Source: Siphonodentalium dalli
Lineage: Eukaryota; Mollusca; Scaphopoda; Gadilida; Siphonodentaliidae
Assembly: GCA_032622095.1 (NCBI GenBank)
Contig: CP136061.1
Coordinates: 93,431,345 to 93,495,344 of the forward strand
Direction: 5' to 3'
DNA: 64,000 bases
This document shows positions 22,283 to 34,527 of the stretch, in pieces. Position numbers and translations under genes: made by a program. Each line of letters begins with the position of its first letter. Positions within the stretch are counted from its first letter, which is position 1. The notes under the pieces were generated by a model that was given only the letters and a program-made list of their open reading frames with translations, ran no database searches and was not told the origin of the DNA.

Positions 22283-23833
22283 TCTACTATATAATTTGAG
22301 AACTCCGTATATATGTGTGTGTGTGGGGGGAGGGTGTGTGTGTGCGATAGTGTGATGGTGTGTGTGTGTGTGTGGGTGTGTGGGTGAGGGTGTGTGTGTG
22401 TGTGGGGGGGGGTACTTCATAGAATCTAAACGGCTGGTCGGATCGAGCTCAAATTTCCTATCTAAGCAGGGGGGGGTCGGAAAAAAAATTCAGGCACGTA
22501 TGGCATTTTTTCCCTTTCGATCATTTTTTGTACCCACCCACCCCCACCGCCAAATTTTTTTCCGTTTTCGGCAGTTTTTTCCGACCATTTTTTGACACCC
22601 ACCCCCCTTTTTAACACTAAAACAGAGATTTGCGGGGGGAATTCACTGTAAACAGCTGTATATGAATTTCTGTGCATACTATTTATCATGGATGTTAACA
22701 TGGACATGTAAATAGGAATGAGTCATTTTGAGGTCATTCGGCCAAAAAAACATGGCTGCCAACGGCCATCTTGGATTTCAAAATTTGCAACAAAATACAA
22801 CACGATAACTGCCTGCAGTCAGTTTACCAGTTAGAATTACATTATTTCTCTCATTCAAAGTGGTTTTGAAGCCCAACTCATTGCCAAAACACTAAAAAAA
22901 CAAGCAGGAAATTTGTTTTTTAGTTGCGGAAAAAATTGCTTGTTGGTGGCTTTGACCACCCACCCACCCCGGCATACGTGCCGAAGAAATTTGTTCACCC
23001 CCCCCCCCCTGATCTAAGGGTAAAAACCCATGGGAATTGTCAACGTCGCGTTTTGGACAAGCTCTGAGCACTCATTCTCCACTCCCAATCATCAAAATCA
23101 CCACAAACGGCACATCGGGGGTTAAGGCAGGCACGATCTTTATTTTGACCGTGTTTGGAGTTGTTAACCGACTAACGCTCTTTATTGTCATCGGCGTTGC
23201 TAAACGCTCGCATGTGCCTACGAAACTACGGACGAAAACGTGAAATGCATTTATCTTGATTAAAAAGGCAGAATTAACTCATCGGAAAACAAAACTTGCG
23301 TGTTGTGTGATTTCAATCATACATCTTTTAGGAACGGGTACTGCCTGTTGTGTGAACAAAAATGCGTGTTGTGTGATTCTTATGTCTGTCGTTCCTAGGA
23401 ACGGGGTAAATTTTCATCGGGTCAGTTTTTCCGCCCGATGTACTTTAAATCATACCTCTTTTAGGGACGGGTACTGCGTGTTGTGTGATTCTTATGTATT
23501 CTTCACCTTGAAACGGGTACCCACAAATTATATATATGTGTGTGTCCTTTATAGACTCGAACCGATTGAGCTCAAACTTGCTACCTACCGGAAGTGTCAT
23601 GGACGGGTTAAAGTGTGACTACGACCTGACCTTGACCTTGAAAATGATCAATTCAATGTCAAAATCGGGGAAAATGCACAATTAACTCATGTTATAAACA
23701 AAAAATTAATATTAACTCATTGAAAAACAAAAAATTAAATTAAAAAATTAATTATAAAAAAATAACTAACAAAAATAATTGAAAAATTGTAATGTTTCTG
23801 ACGAACGCCGCCAATGGCGGGCTAACCTGCTAG
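22283..23833 (+). mobile_element. Long Helitron-like element, second array
   Basis: Starts TCTACTATATAATTTGAGAA right after CTAG and ends with hairpin GCCGCCAATGGCGGGC plus TAACCTGCTAG before a host T. Colinear with 9,357-11,140. A GT-rich microsatellite fills 22,313-22,405, and a TIR element is inserted at 22,467-23,011. Confidence 0.65.
22467..23011. mobile_element. CAGGGG-type TIR element with 7-bp target duplication
   Basis: Left end CAGGGGGGGGTCGGAAA, right end (reversed) CAGGGGG...TGAACAAATTTC; both arms share GGCACGTATG. ATCTAAG flanks each side (22,460-22,466 and 23,012-23,018). The related Helitron-like element at 9.4 kb has the uninterrupted site CCTATCTAAGGGTAAAA. Non-coding. Confidence 0.8.
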
Positions 23834-24159
23834 TATTATCTATTTCTAGATTTAGTTACTAACTTTATACCTGTATATTGTACAAAGAAATGTTTGACAA
23901 ATGTATCTATATCAATATTACCATAAGGGTCATTTAAAATTAGATACGACGAAACAAAATTTTGAAGGGTGCATGTGATTGTGAGGAATAATAGGATCAT
24001 AGGTAAATTTAATTCATGGACGCTTGTTAATTTTCATTGGACTACATGTATAAGGTAAATTTTTATATTGCAAATGATGACAGGAATGTGGAAAGTTGAA
24101 CTACCCAAGTAATACTGGCTATCCGCACGAAGAGATATACATGTATATAAAAAGCAAAA

Positions 24160-24690
24160 TAGAAGATGGCTGCTGGCGACCATGTTTTCCAAAAAAATTC
24201 AAATCATTCGATAGCCCCCATCTAGTGGTCACCCCGAAGATCAATATGAAGTTTGGTGACTATCAGATGAGGGGTGTGGTCTGCAGAGGTGCTAAAGAAA
24301 AGAATTCCGTCATACAAAGAGTAAGATACAAAATTGCTGTCTGTGGTCATGTTTTTAACGAAATTCGGAAAAAAAATAGATCACTCTCATTCTGGTTATC
24401 CAGAAGATCATTGTGGAATCTGGTGGCGATCGGACAATGTATGTCGTCTGTAGGATCAACCAAATTATTCAGCCATAAAAATAGTAAAACTCAAGATCAC
24501 CGCTGGCAGTGATGTTTTCACAAGGAAATTTTGAGAAAAAATATGGCTCCCATCTAGTGGTGACCCAAAATATCCACATGAGAAACAGTTCTCCAATAAA
24601 TGCTGGCTGCAGGGTGCGCCAATTGATTCAAATTTGAAATTTGGCAGGGTGTACTGCTGGTGGCCATGTTTTCCCCGCAAATTTGATAAA
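24160..24690. repeat. Degenerate tandem repeat, about 160-bp unit
   Basis: About four units, each opening with a form of GGCTGCTGGTGGCCATGTTT (24,164, 24,335, 24,500, 24,648) and including ATAGCCCCCATCTAGTGGT. Same family as 12,285-12,400. The long plus frame here is a repeat shadow. Confidence 0.6.
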
Positions 24691-25050
24691 CTAATGAACA
24701 AAACCACTGAATCCGTTGAATCAATATACATATACACATATATATATGCATTGTTATCCACACTACTTGTATATAAAGGTACTGAAAATAACTATATTAT
24801 ACTAGTATACACAACATAAACAATATATTATGGCAATGGGTTCTAATATCCGAACATAACAGCTGAGAACTTGGTGTGAATTGAAGAGTATTGGGGTCTC
24901 AAGAATATCTACTCCTCCACGTTAGAAACATGCCATTATATAGCATAAGTATAATCTAGCTAGAAGACAGAAGTGATCCATCAAACCGCTCTTAATTCAA
25001 CCAGGTCATCACACCCCATGTATGGTCGATCACATGATGATCTAGGTATA

Positions 25051-26211
25051 ATCGGGCTTCTCAAAGTACCGCCGGTACCGCATGCACATGCGGTACCGGT
25101 ATCGATACTTTGCTAGTACCGTGGTTCCTGTACCGGTACTGTCAAGCCATTTTATAGTTCTAGGAATATCTAGAGGTAATACAGTGTTGAAAATCACAAG
25201 CCACGAACTCTATTATTAACATGAAGTAATGATAATTTGATATCAGAATAAAGAAACTATTTTGGGATATTAGATACCATTTTGGAATATACTAACAAAC
25301 TTTCCCGTAGACATAGACATATTCAATCAACCAAAATAGAACTATTCGTTGCACACGTTTTGTGGTTTTAACTTATTGTTCTTCTGTGTGTGATAAACTG
25401 ATAGAAAGTAACGCGACACACGTCGGTGGTTTTCACTTCACAATATTCAATCAGATTAAATGTATTTGCAAAGTCGCGCGGTCGGCCATTTTGAATCTAA
25501 ACAATAATGAGTCAAGTTAGGCAACAATTTCTCTCCACGAGTTCCTATACCAAATATGAACTATCATGTCTATTCAGCAAATTACATGTACACTGTGCAC
25601 GGTTCGTGGATATTCGTTCCCAATTTTATTATATAACTGGAGGTTCCATGAGACCCATTTAAATTCAAAATGGTCTTCCTCATATATGCAAACTGATACG
25701 ACATGTGAACGGGTACGTGTGTATGTGATTAATCAAAACGAGTGGACCATACTTGTGGGTGATGTCGTTGGTGAATAAATGATAAGAAATTGTAACTGGG
25801 TTTAGTGTATAATTGCCACAACTGGGCAAAAATAAAGGCAAAATCATAAGTTGCAATCACAAGTTCCCAACACAAAATAATCTTTGAAGATTAAAACAAT
25901 ATCACAAGGCCGTGCTTTCAAAGAATTGGAATTCAACCATTGAAGAGTTATAATAGACACATAAAAACCAGGAACCACCCTTCCGTGACCGACCTCTCAC
26001 GCCATGAATACAATCACGATCGATGTGCATCGCGTGTAGTTTAAAGAGCGAAACTTGATACTACTGTATTTTGCCAGACAGCCTGCTGATCTAAGAACGT
26101 GCATATATGCAACCACAGTACCGAGTACCGGCGGATCTGCACACCAGCACCGTTACCGCAAAAAATGCCCGAGTACGCAGTACCGGTACTGCGTACCGTT
26201 GAGAAGCCTGG
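25051..26211. mobile_element. Probable hAT-like element rich in GGTACC palindromes
   Basis: GGGCTTCTCAAAGTACCG at the left and CGTACCGTTGAGAAGCCTGG at the right are inverted partners. Each is followed inwards by many GGTACCG words (25,064-25,138; 26,118-26,200). CAGGCTTCTCAA-type ends are common in hAT transposons. No transposase and no clear 8-bp duplication seen. Confidence 0.5.
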
Positions 26212-26219
26212 GTGGAATT

Positions 26220-27940
26220 GTTGTATAAAAACAGCACTACATGTAAATATAAAATAAAACAGTGCTACATCTTATTACAGATTATTTCCACATATAATCA
26301 GTGACTACAGGCAGTCTAACAAAATAAAGTTTCAGTGACACTCGATCCGAAGAGGGTGATAATTTCATCTGTTACAGTCAATGGAGCGATTATGAATCTG
26401 GAAAGCTGAAATTTCTAAGTAATACTAGATATGGACATGACGAGTATAGTGTGTTTCAGAACGAAAAAGTTGAATAAACTCAACACATTTGTAAATTTAA
26501 AAATAATTCAAACGTTATTGTATTCCATGTTCCAGCTCGGACATATACACCAAATTTCAATAATATTCATTGAGAAACAACGGACCAAACGCCATATAAC
26601 ACCCCGTATACATCTTTTATTCCGAGCCGGCCTTTTATTCCGAGTTGGCATACGTCGATTGGGGCGAGTTAGCCCTGGGGCGAGTACGCCGATTCCGGCA
26701 CCTTCTTATATTGCAGCAGGTATACGTTTACGCTGGTTTGCGCGTAATTTAATTTAGAAAGTTCCCCAATTAGTATCGTAAATAGAGCGACTGTATTTGA
26801 CAGAGACTGACTCTGTTATTGATTATCATGTTGTTATAATTAAAATACGACAAATGCACATGCCGTTCAAACGTAGTAGTCTATTTTATCCATGTTAAAC
26901 GACATCCGCAAATAACAAATAACGCTAACCTATTGCAAATGTTTTACAAGACAACTATTAACATATTTGGGCTGAATTCATCTGATGTGGTATGATTCCT
27001 CAAAATAAACAACAAAACCATCGTTACTTGGAAATGTAGTTTGGGCTAACATTTACACAAATCCTCCAGCTCCTCTATCCTGACACACACGTCAGATGAA
27101 AAACAGCCATTAAATAACCACCAAAAACAAAGAAACAAGAAAACCAATGTCAGAAATGGTAACGCACTCAAGATCATATATTATATACCCATGATTGTAA
27201 TTATAGAATATCAAATATATTGGTTTCGCGAATGACCAACTCATAATTCCGTTAAAATAACAACAACAACCATCACCTAATTAACGAACCGGCAGCCCAC
27301 TCGGCCGTCTCCGACCACAACCCCCAGTGGGCTGCAGAAGGAAAAATGTCTATAAAAGTTGAAATATAAGACTTACAAATTATCATTTTCATTTCTTTTA
27401 TTTGTAATTGACTTAGCTTGTCACAAACCAAAAATCAACATTATTGACATAATAATGTAAAGGACAATAAACGAAATTGAAATTCCCAACCACACTTTTT
27501 ACCGGACTCGGCCTCCGTGTCGCAGTTCGACTTTTAAATCCGTCCCAAAAATTCCCATTTCTATAATTAAAACCCCCAGCGCCCAGGCGAAACAACAATC
27601 TGTATATTAGTATAAACACGGAGCGCGAAATAATTGTTAGTCCATGTTGTCCTTGATACGAATTGTGTATCATTTGACAAGATAGCGATGCTCTAGGTTT
27701 CAAATAATATGTCCCCAAAATGAACATACATGTAAGAGTAATTCTAGATGCATCGAATTTTGTGAATGCGTCTACTATTGTCTGATTATGTACATATGTA
27801 TATAACAAAAACCGCTGTGATGGTTTCATTAATTTGAAATTCCTTTTTACCAATGACATCGCGTAATAATAACTGCAATTAAGCTCATACTATTACTGGA
27901 TAACCCTAAATAATTCCTGCAAGAATATTAGCAATAAAGA
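26220..27940. other. Intergenic, no gene recognised
   Basis: AT-rich. TTTTATTCCGAG and GGGGCGAG(T)TAGCC-type words repeat at 26,608-26,690. A small hairpin CAGCCCACTC / AGTGGGCTG lies at 27,291-27,335. No protein-like frame. Confidence 0.45.
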
Positions 27941-27944
27941 TGTA

Positions 27945-28740
27945 TATTATATATGTTCTGATGGATTTCTTAATTCTCTAATGTTTCAACACAAATGTCG
28001 TGTTTGCCTGAAAACTAACCATAAAACATTAAATCTCACCAGAAACCTCGCATAACACATGCTTATTACCATATTATGTCGTATAAATGGGTCACTGACC
28101 ACAAATAGGTTGAACTGTTATTCCTAGAGTTGTGATTCCAGTTTTCACTGATTTTATTTATGAAAGAGTGTTTATTTTACCCTAAAAATCCCAGCTCTCG
28201 CTGATTTGGGTTTGCGACTATATCCGTTTCTGTATTCCCCACATACAGCCGAACATTTTGTATATAACATATGTTGGCGGTGAGTGAAAGGCTAGAGTTC
28301 AGGGCCATAAACTCTAAAAACTTCTTTTTTCGAGAGTCAAATTTCTGTTTTCACTGGTTTTATATGCGAGAATTACGAATTTCCATTAAAATCCAATTTT
28401 CCGCCCAAAATTACCAGAACCATAACATTTGACACAGTTTGTGGATTAATCACATCGAAAACGTAATTATTGCTAGATAAAACTAGTTATTGCTATAAAA
28501 TTGCATCCACTAACTAAGTATATTATGTTTTGGTGGATTCCAGAATTCTCTCATTTTTCACTAAAAAGTGTTACATTTAGCCTAAAATGAACCATAAGCA
28601 TTGAGATAACCAGCTAAACTCTTACAACATGTAAGCATTACCATACTCCACAGTTGATGTGAATTTCCAACGAAAAATAAGGTGAAATGTTATTCCTAGA
28701 GCTCAATTCCAGTTTTCACTGATTTTATTTTATTTGTTAA
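27945..28740. repeat. Two diverged copies of a unit spaced 571 bp
   Basis: TGTTATTCCTAGAG at 28,117 recurs at 28,688, both followed by TTCCAGTTTTCACTGATTTTA. Upstream blocks (GATGGATTTCTTAATTCTCT versus GGTGGATTCCAGAATTCTCT; ACCATAA and TTACCATA) also recur in order. Similar text occurs inverted in the direct repeats at 627 and 2,810. Confidence 0.6.
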
Positions 28741-29131
28741 GGACACAGATTAATGTGTCCGGCTAACTCAGTTTTCATATTCACCGAGTGTCCTGTTCTC
28801 CTGTGTCATGCTAATAGAATTATGCGAATTTGGGAGTTTGGGATGGTTTGGGGAGGGTTGCTGTTCGAAATTCCAAGATGAACGTCCCCCGTCAACGGAA
28901 ACCCTCTAGCCACGTTCCTGCACACAGTATCCATATAATACTTCAGCCAATAAAAAATTTCGTCTTGCCGAAAGCAGTTTCCGATTATATGCTTGCATGG
29001 TTTATCCACTGTGCTATTGTACGACCTGGATTGTTGGAACATACGATAACATTGATGGATCATAACACGAGTGTATTAACAGTTACAAGTATATTCCACT
29101 GAGCGATGCAATTCAGGCCTCGAATTGTGTT

Positions 29132-29385
29132 CAAGCCTGCAAATAGCGTGTCTGTCATTTGCAGAATGAGGTCCCCAGAGGGTGAATTTAGTGATGCTAC
29201 CCCACATAGCGGGCTAGCATCACCAAATTCACCCTCTGGGAGCCTCATTCTGCTGAGGTGTGAGCAGAATGAGGTCCCCAGAGGGTGAATTTGGTGATGC
29301 TAGCCCGCTATGCGGGGTAGCATCACTAAATTCACCCTATGTGGACCTCATTCTGCAAATAACAGACACACTATTTGCAGGCTTG
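29132..29385. mobile_element. Double-hairpin MITE with 8-bp target duplication
   Basis: Two hairpins (29,161-29,253 and 29,264-29,356), each made of GCAGAATGAGGTCCCCAGAG... and its reverse complement, lie inside outer arms CAAGCCTGCAAATAG...GTCTGT. ATTGTGTT stands on both sides (29,124-29,131 and 29,386-29,393). An 8-bp duplication fits hAT-type transposition. Non-coding. A relative is at 52,977-53,232. Confidence 0.8.
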
Positions 29386-29503
29386 ATTGTGTTTCAGTTC
29401 TTGACTGGCCACAGATAAGGTCCCCGGTGACCAACCACATCATATGCAAATTGCAAACTCCTAGCATGATTCTAGTGGTATAGTAACTCCATCCAAACTG
29501 TCT

Positions 29504-29959
29504 TTAAAAAGGTACTCAATCCGATCAGACGATCCCCATACAATCAAAATAGAACAACAAGATTTCTTTAAAATACGCTTTAGTTATCAAAATCGATTTA
29601 TTGCAACAATGCAACAAAATAATGCTAACTACTGTCAACTATCGTATCAAATTTCCCAAAACTTGTTATTTATCAACATTTTGTTCAACAAAATATGGCC
29701 GTATTATCACTAACGTATTACGAAATTTACCACTTGATTTTAGAGTCATCCGCAATTTTGTCCAAGACCCTCCTCTTGACCACGCGTTTCTGGGCCACAT
29801 ATTATTACACATCTCGAGAAATTAACAAACTTCAAAAATCGGTATCTGATCACTCTGAGCTTTGATGGGTGGGTTCCTCGACTCGAATCAAATACTTTTT
29901 ACCCCAGAAGTCAAAGAAATAGTAATTTAGGAGCGTCTGATAGGATTGGGGACCTTTAA
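29504..29959. mobile_element. TTAA-flanked MITE, AGGTACTCAATCC family
   Basis: Left end TTAAAAAGGTACTCAATCCG, right end GATTGGGGACC|TTTAA. Long inverted arms carry GCTCCTAAATTACTATTTC, GATTCGAGTCGAGGAAC and CATCAAAGCTCAGAG in other copies. The family recurs at 40.8, 44.4, 46.9, 54.3, 56.3, 61.5 and 62.8 kb. Confidence 0.75.
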
Positions 29960-30385
29960 TTTGCAGCTTTTTACTTGTCACCGGGGTGGAAGAGGGTGTG
30001 TCCCTTTGGCGGAAAGTGTTTTAATATAAACCTGAAAACTCGCAAATATAAAATAATGCACTGGCACAGTATCTTTAATGCTGCACCAGCGCTGCTCCCG
30101 TCATGAAAGGGTTAAACTTAAGGCTGAACTTATTCATGATTCAGAACATTAGTCAGTGGAGAAATACATACCTTAATAATATCAACGCTATTAATAATTT
30201 GCACAGAGTGATTCCCATTGGGGGCAAAATGAGGTATTGATAACAGGATAAAAGAAAGCAGTGTAGTCAAGTTTGGCAAATTGTGTTGATAATTTTTTGC
30301 CCGAGGCGCTGATAGCATGCAAGGGAAAGGGGGACAACTTGCAAAAATGGTATGTTTATGTAAAGAATAAGTGTTTTTAAAATAA
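29960..30385. other. Intergenic, no gene recognised
   Basis: No repeat or coding pattern identified. Confidence 0.4.
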
Positions 30386-30389
30386 TTAT

Positions 30390-30470
30390 CCCCGTAGCCG
30401 AGGTTGGGTCGTGGATAACGTCATCGCAGTCTGGACCAGACGATGTTGGTATGGGCTTTAACTTCTGTAG
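30390..30470 (+). repeat. tRNA-derived SINE fragment (head)
   Basis: CCCGTAGCCGAGGTTGG looks like an RNA polymerase III A box. GTCGTGGATAACGTCATCGC then AGTCTGG...AGAC matches the head of the SINE at 33.5 kb. The B box is lost. Just downstream, GTAGTAGAGCTGATTTCCGG (about 30,464) recurs as GTAGTAGAGCTTATTTCCGG near 30,780, a separate short direct repeat. Confidence 0.5.
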
Positions 30471-31526
30471 TAGAGCTGATTTCCGGGTTGTAGACTTTTT
30501 GTTTTCTCTGTACAGAGGTCCCGACTTCTGCTAACCAGCACCGTCCAGTTTTGTCCTCTGACCTGACCCATGCACAGAGCGTACAGTTGCGCTGTTTTGG
30601 TGGAGATTCAGTCGAGAAGGCTGAACTTGCACTGGGTTGAAGCAAATCGATGATCGGCGATGAAAACTGTATACAGTCTGCATAAACACCGTGTGTTGTA
30701 CTCACGTCATTCTTGAGATATTCTCGTTCCAGGATCGTCGTATCCGTTCAACTGGATATTGCCCGGATTCTCCACCACTGTAGTAGAGCTTATTTCCGGG
30801 TTGTAGATTTTCAAGAAGACAGATCATAGTCAGGGAATTAGTCATTTTAATTTCTACATGGATCAACAGATTTAACAGCAGCAACAATATATATATACAT
30901 ACACCATCCGTCCAGCATAACAATCGTATATCAGTATCTAAATGGGGACCCCACCGGACCGCATAGCATGCAGTCCGACGGGTAAACGTGTCAGACAGCA
31001 ACAACTTCCAAATTAGAATTCTCCTGTATCGAAAATTACCGTAGCTTTTTATCCATGTGTATATGAGAGTTTCCAAGTTACACACAATGCTAGAGGCATG
31101 ATTGAACTCGATTTGCGTGTTTAGCGTAACTACATGTGTATATACACGGTAGAATTGAATAGGACTGTAATTAATGTCGCAACATTAAACCATGGGGATA
31201 TATTTGACAATGGTGTTTGTTATTAATGATCTGCCCATTGTACACGGATTATACTTCGACATGTATTGGGAAAGTCTAGTTTATAGCGGATAAGTTTGTT
31301 TAATGAAATAATTTGCCCACTGAAAATACGATATACAAATAGTGAGAAATATCACAATATCATACTACCTCTTTGCTGGGGTGAGATGACTCCTGGCCTC
31401 TCTGAATAAAATTATTTCAAACAATTTCAATAAGGAATAGTTTTCCGAAACAAAAGCCAATTTACTTTAATAGAGAATTATTTTACCCAGCACAAATGAA
31501 ACTAAATATGCACTACCTACAAATTA

Positions 31527-31690
31527 TATAAGGATTAACTGTCATGTAGACTGTTTTTATGGAGATGTAACCGTGAGGTAAGTGGTCATAACTTGTGTAA
31601 AACCCGAAGGGTTTTACATACAAGTTATGACCACTTACCTCACGGTTACATCTCCATAAAAACAGTCCACATGACAGTTAATCCTTATAT
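31527..31690. repeat. 164-bp long palindrome
   Basis: TATAAGGATTAACTGTCATG... pairs with its reverse complement over about 70 bases per arm with one or two mismatches. The centre GTAAAACCCGAAGGGTTTTAC is itself a hairpin. A transcript would fold into one long dsRNA stem. Confidence 0.9.
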
Positions 31691-31699
31691 TTATATACA

Positions 31700-32635
31700 T
31701 TTAGCGAAAAAGCCACGTTTGTAAATGTATTTAAATCGAAAAGTGTATCGTGACAAAACCAGCCCAAAATATCCCATAGCACCCTTGGCAAAAGTTAACA
31801 GGAACAATTTCTCTTTATATTGAAACCCGATTATTTATTAAGTCAATCCTGCGGGAGTCCAAATGCGCCCAAAACATTACGCGTTCGTCTTTCCAAAACC
31901 TATGTCGCGTCGATGTAATTATAAGGCTGCAGTTATGAGCTGTTGCGCGTTCACCAAGAAATAATTGCAACTAGCCACGTGGGCGCCGACCAATCAGAAT
32001 GCTGGATTTAGTGATAATCACACTTAGTATGTAAATATATTAAATTGAAGGTGTGCGTCCAGTGATTGGAAATCGGGTATTACTCTCCTATGGACTTTAT
32101 TATCACATTATCACACCATAGTTCAATCGTTGTATGTTTGAAGATGATGATTCACAGGCTATATGGAAGGCGAATAATATGATGAATATTGCAATACTCC
32201 GAAGAATGCTGGGCCCTAAAACACAGAAAGGAAGGAATAGGATTCCCATAACAGCACAAATTGTAGAGTGATTAAGCTCTACTGGGACTATATAGGGATG
32301 CAAGATAGAGGATAGTGAAGTAAAGGCCAGCATTAATCGTGATTCGCCTATCCGAAGAACCAATTGCAGTTTTTTGTTAAAGTAAATGTACTTTTTTACG
32401 TGCTAGCATTATTGGTCGTAGTAAAATTTGAATTACGCAGTATTATGGTAGAATTTTGTGAAGCATCGGTAGTAGGAATACGACTATTTGTGTAGCATGG
32501 TTGAACTATGGTGTAAATTGAATTGTACAAATGTCATAAAGGCACTAACATGAAGTTTATATTGATGGAAAAATGAAAATTTAAACATCGTAGCACGTAG
32601 TATCAGTTTGCATTTAAGTGAAGCATTGCGTGTCC
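31700..32635. other. Intergenic, no gene recognised
   Basis: Only short frames without pattern; no strong repeat. Confidence 0.4.
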
Positions 32636-32639
32636 GTAC

Positions 32640-32702
32640 AAAACAAATATCATACTTCAACATGGGTGAAAATCGGGACCAATTTTCAAGCTTGACCTGA
32701 GA
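32640..32702 (+). repeat. SINE body fragment
   Basis: CATGGGTGAAAATCGGGACC and TTTTCAAGCTTGACCTGA match the body of the SINE at 33.4-33.57 kb. Cut at the CCCTTTACCC end of the next element. Confidence 0.5.
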
Positions 32703-33025
32703 CCCTTTACCCAACAGAACGGCCCTGTGCCAATGCATTCTCTTATATATGCGAGTCGACCATAGGTCGCCTCGCATATGTAATAGAATGCATTGGCTTA
32801 ACACATATTAAAAATGATAAAATTGTCAAAGAATGTAGAAATATATTATAAAAAATGTTTAAAAATGTAAGAAAAAATTTATAAAATTGTTAAAGAATGT
32901 AAGAAAAAATGGTAAAAAGTGTTAAAAGAAGAATTTTTTTAGGCCAATGCATTCTCTTATATATGTGAGTCGACCTATGGCCGACTCGCATATATAAGAG
33001 AATGCATTGGCACAGGGCATAACTG
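32703..33025. mobile_element. CCCTTTACCC MITE carrying a hairpin pair
   Basis: Begins CCCTTTACCCAACAGAACGG. Carries hairpin 1 at 32,729-32,797 and hairpin 2 at 32,943-33,011, each built on GCCAATGCATTCTCTTATAT and its complement. Their tips (GTCGACCATAGGTCGCC and the reverse) mirror each other. The AT-rich spacer has GTTAAAGAATGTAAGAAAAA words. The right end, GGCACAGGGCATAACTGTAA, lacks the terminal CCCTTTA seen at 47.9 kb, so this copy is truncated. Confidence 0.7.
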
Positions 33026-33039
33026 TAACCATCACAATG

Positions 33040-33145
33040 AACCCGAACCTGGGCGACAATTGGGACGTATTGTCAAGCTTGATCTGAGTTGAGGGACATC
33101 TCAATGTGCCATTCCGATCGATACATTGCCACTTCGATTTCAATT
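33040..33145 (+). repeat. SINE 3' body fragment
   Basis: CTGGGCGACAATTGGGACG, GTCAAGCTTGATCTGAG, CAATGTGCCATTCCGATCG and ATACATTGCCACTTCG run colinear with the minus-strand SINE at 33.4-33.57 kb. Confidence 0.6.
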
Positions 33146-33391
33146 ATCTCATACAAGATGTTCGACAGGACTTTGAGTGTCCTTGTACCTCGACATAAAT
33201 GAAGTCAATAGTCGCAGACGCCTAATCGGTGTTCATCACAAAACCATATATAAATTGTATTATTTGCTAGACTGGTTAGTAAAATTTGCTCTTTTGTAAT
33301 TATATATTTATCTCAAGAGTTGTGAAGGCATAGACTCAGTATGGTTGTTCGTTGCTTTCAAAGTGCTTGCTTCAGTGAGCGTGAATACATT

Positions 33392-33572
33392 CTCATTTCT
33401 TATCGTAATGGCAATGTATCGAATGGCACATTGAAGTGTCCATTAACACAGATCATGCTTGAAAATCGCTTCCGATTTTCGCCCATGTCGGGGTTCGAAC
33501 CAGCGCCAGTCGTGTCTAGCCCAGACTGCGAAGATCTTATCCACGACCAACAGGCCACGGGGACATCCTTAA
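33392..33572 (-). repeat. tRNA-derived SINE
   Basis: Read on the minus strand: A-box-like TGGCCTGTTGG (33,548-33,558), then B box GGTTCGAACC (33,492-33,501), about 50 bases apart as in tRNA genes. The body follows: GACATGGGCGAAAATCGG, CACTTCAATGTGCCATTCGA, TACATTGCCATTACG. The open frame on the plus strand across this stretch is therefore not a gene. Confidence 0.65.
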
Positions 33573-33937
33573 AAAAAGAAACCGTTTCACCGACAGTTGG
33601 CAATCGTATCAGCCTGAATATGGGTTCGAATATTGACACAGAACGGATCTACCATGCATTATATTTGAACAGCACAATACATTTCCTCCGAAATTGTATC
33701 TGTGACCATACGATTACTGGTATTGGCATATACATATCCGATTTATGAATGAATAAGTTATTGGATAAGTATATAATAGGATTGACAAAATATTGATGAA
33801 AAGTACAATGCACATACAGAATCCGGGCGGTTGTTTAATCTAAAGGCCATCGTCCCAACATCGCCCAGGCAAAACATTTCGGCATGCGCGGAATATTATG
33901 ACAATGCATGGAGTAGAATAAACGGATTTTACTGCAT

Positions 33938-34143
33938 TATATAATATAAAGTTATCATACAATGTTGTGTACAGTATGTATTTTTCTTGTAGGATTCCAG
34001 GTTGTGGTGAAAAGTCATAGTGGACGAGACACGCATTGTATAATGACAGTTTTATTATCCATCTGTATGTTTATCGAAATTTTGGGAATAAAACGTTTGT
34101 GGTTAATTTTGGTATTTGTCGGTAGCTAATTCTCTATAAAATA
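33938..34143. repeat. Dispersed repeat shared with 57,474-57,656
   Basis: TACAATGTTGTGTACAGTAT, TTTTATTATCCATCT, AAATTTTGGGAATAAAAC and ATTCTCTATAAAA occur in the same order in both places, same orientation, clearly diverged. Confidence 0.7.
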
Positions 34144-34527
34144 CCCTGTAATTTTATCATCAGAAAGCAGACTTTCACAGTCATATGCCATATCACGAGG
34201 AATATAACGTTAAATTGAGAGTCTCGGCGTGATACCTGATATCAGAATAAACATATATTCAATATATAAAATGAAATATGTGTCCCAGATAAACTCGGTC
34301 AATTGTCATTTCTTGTCACGCGTACTACAGTGTCCGTCAAACAAGGACGACATCACGTAACCACCGCTATGCCCATGTTCGATAAGTGATCGTGATAACC
34401 AATAATTACCTATCTTGATATGGCATTTAACGCGTCCCCGCCGGCAGAATGGCCGGAAACATCCCACTTTATTTTCGTCGAGTACTCTCCATTATAAATT
34501 CGCCCCAATCCAATGCGTCTCAAAACG

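Noticed and set aside
24096-24512. 138-codon plus-strand frame
   Set aside because: Lies in the degenerate 160-bp tandem repeat.
27413-27859. 148-codon minus-strand frame
   Set aside because: No motif, no conserved pattern and no repeat or gene neighbour; most likely chance.
33341-33748. 135-codon plus-strand frame
   Set aside because: Runs antisense across a tRNA-derived SINE including its B box.
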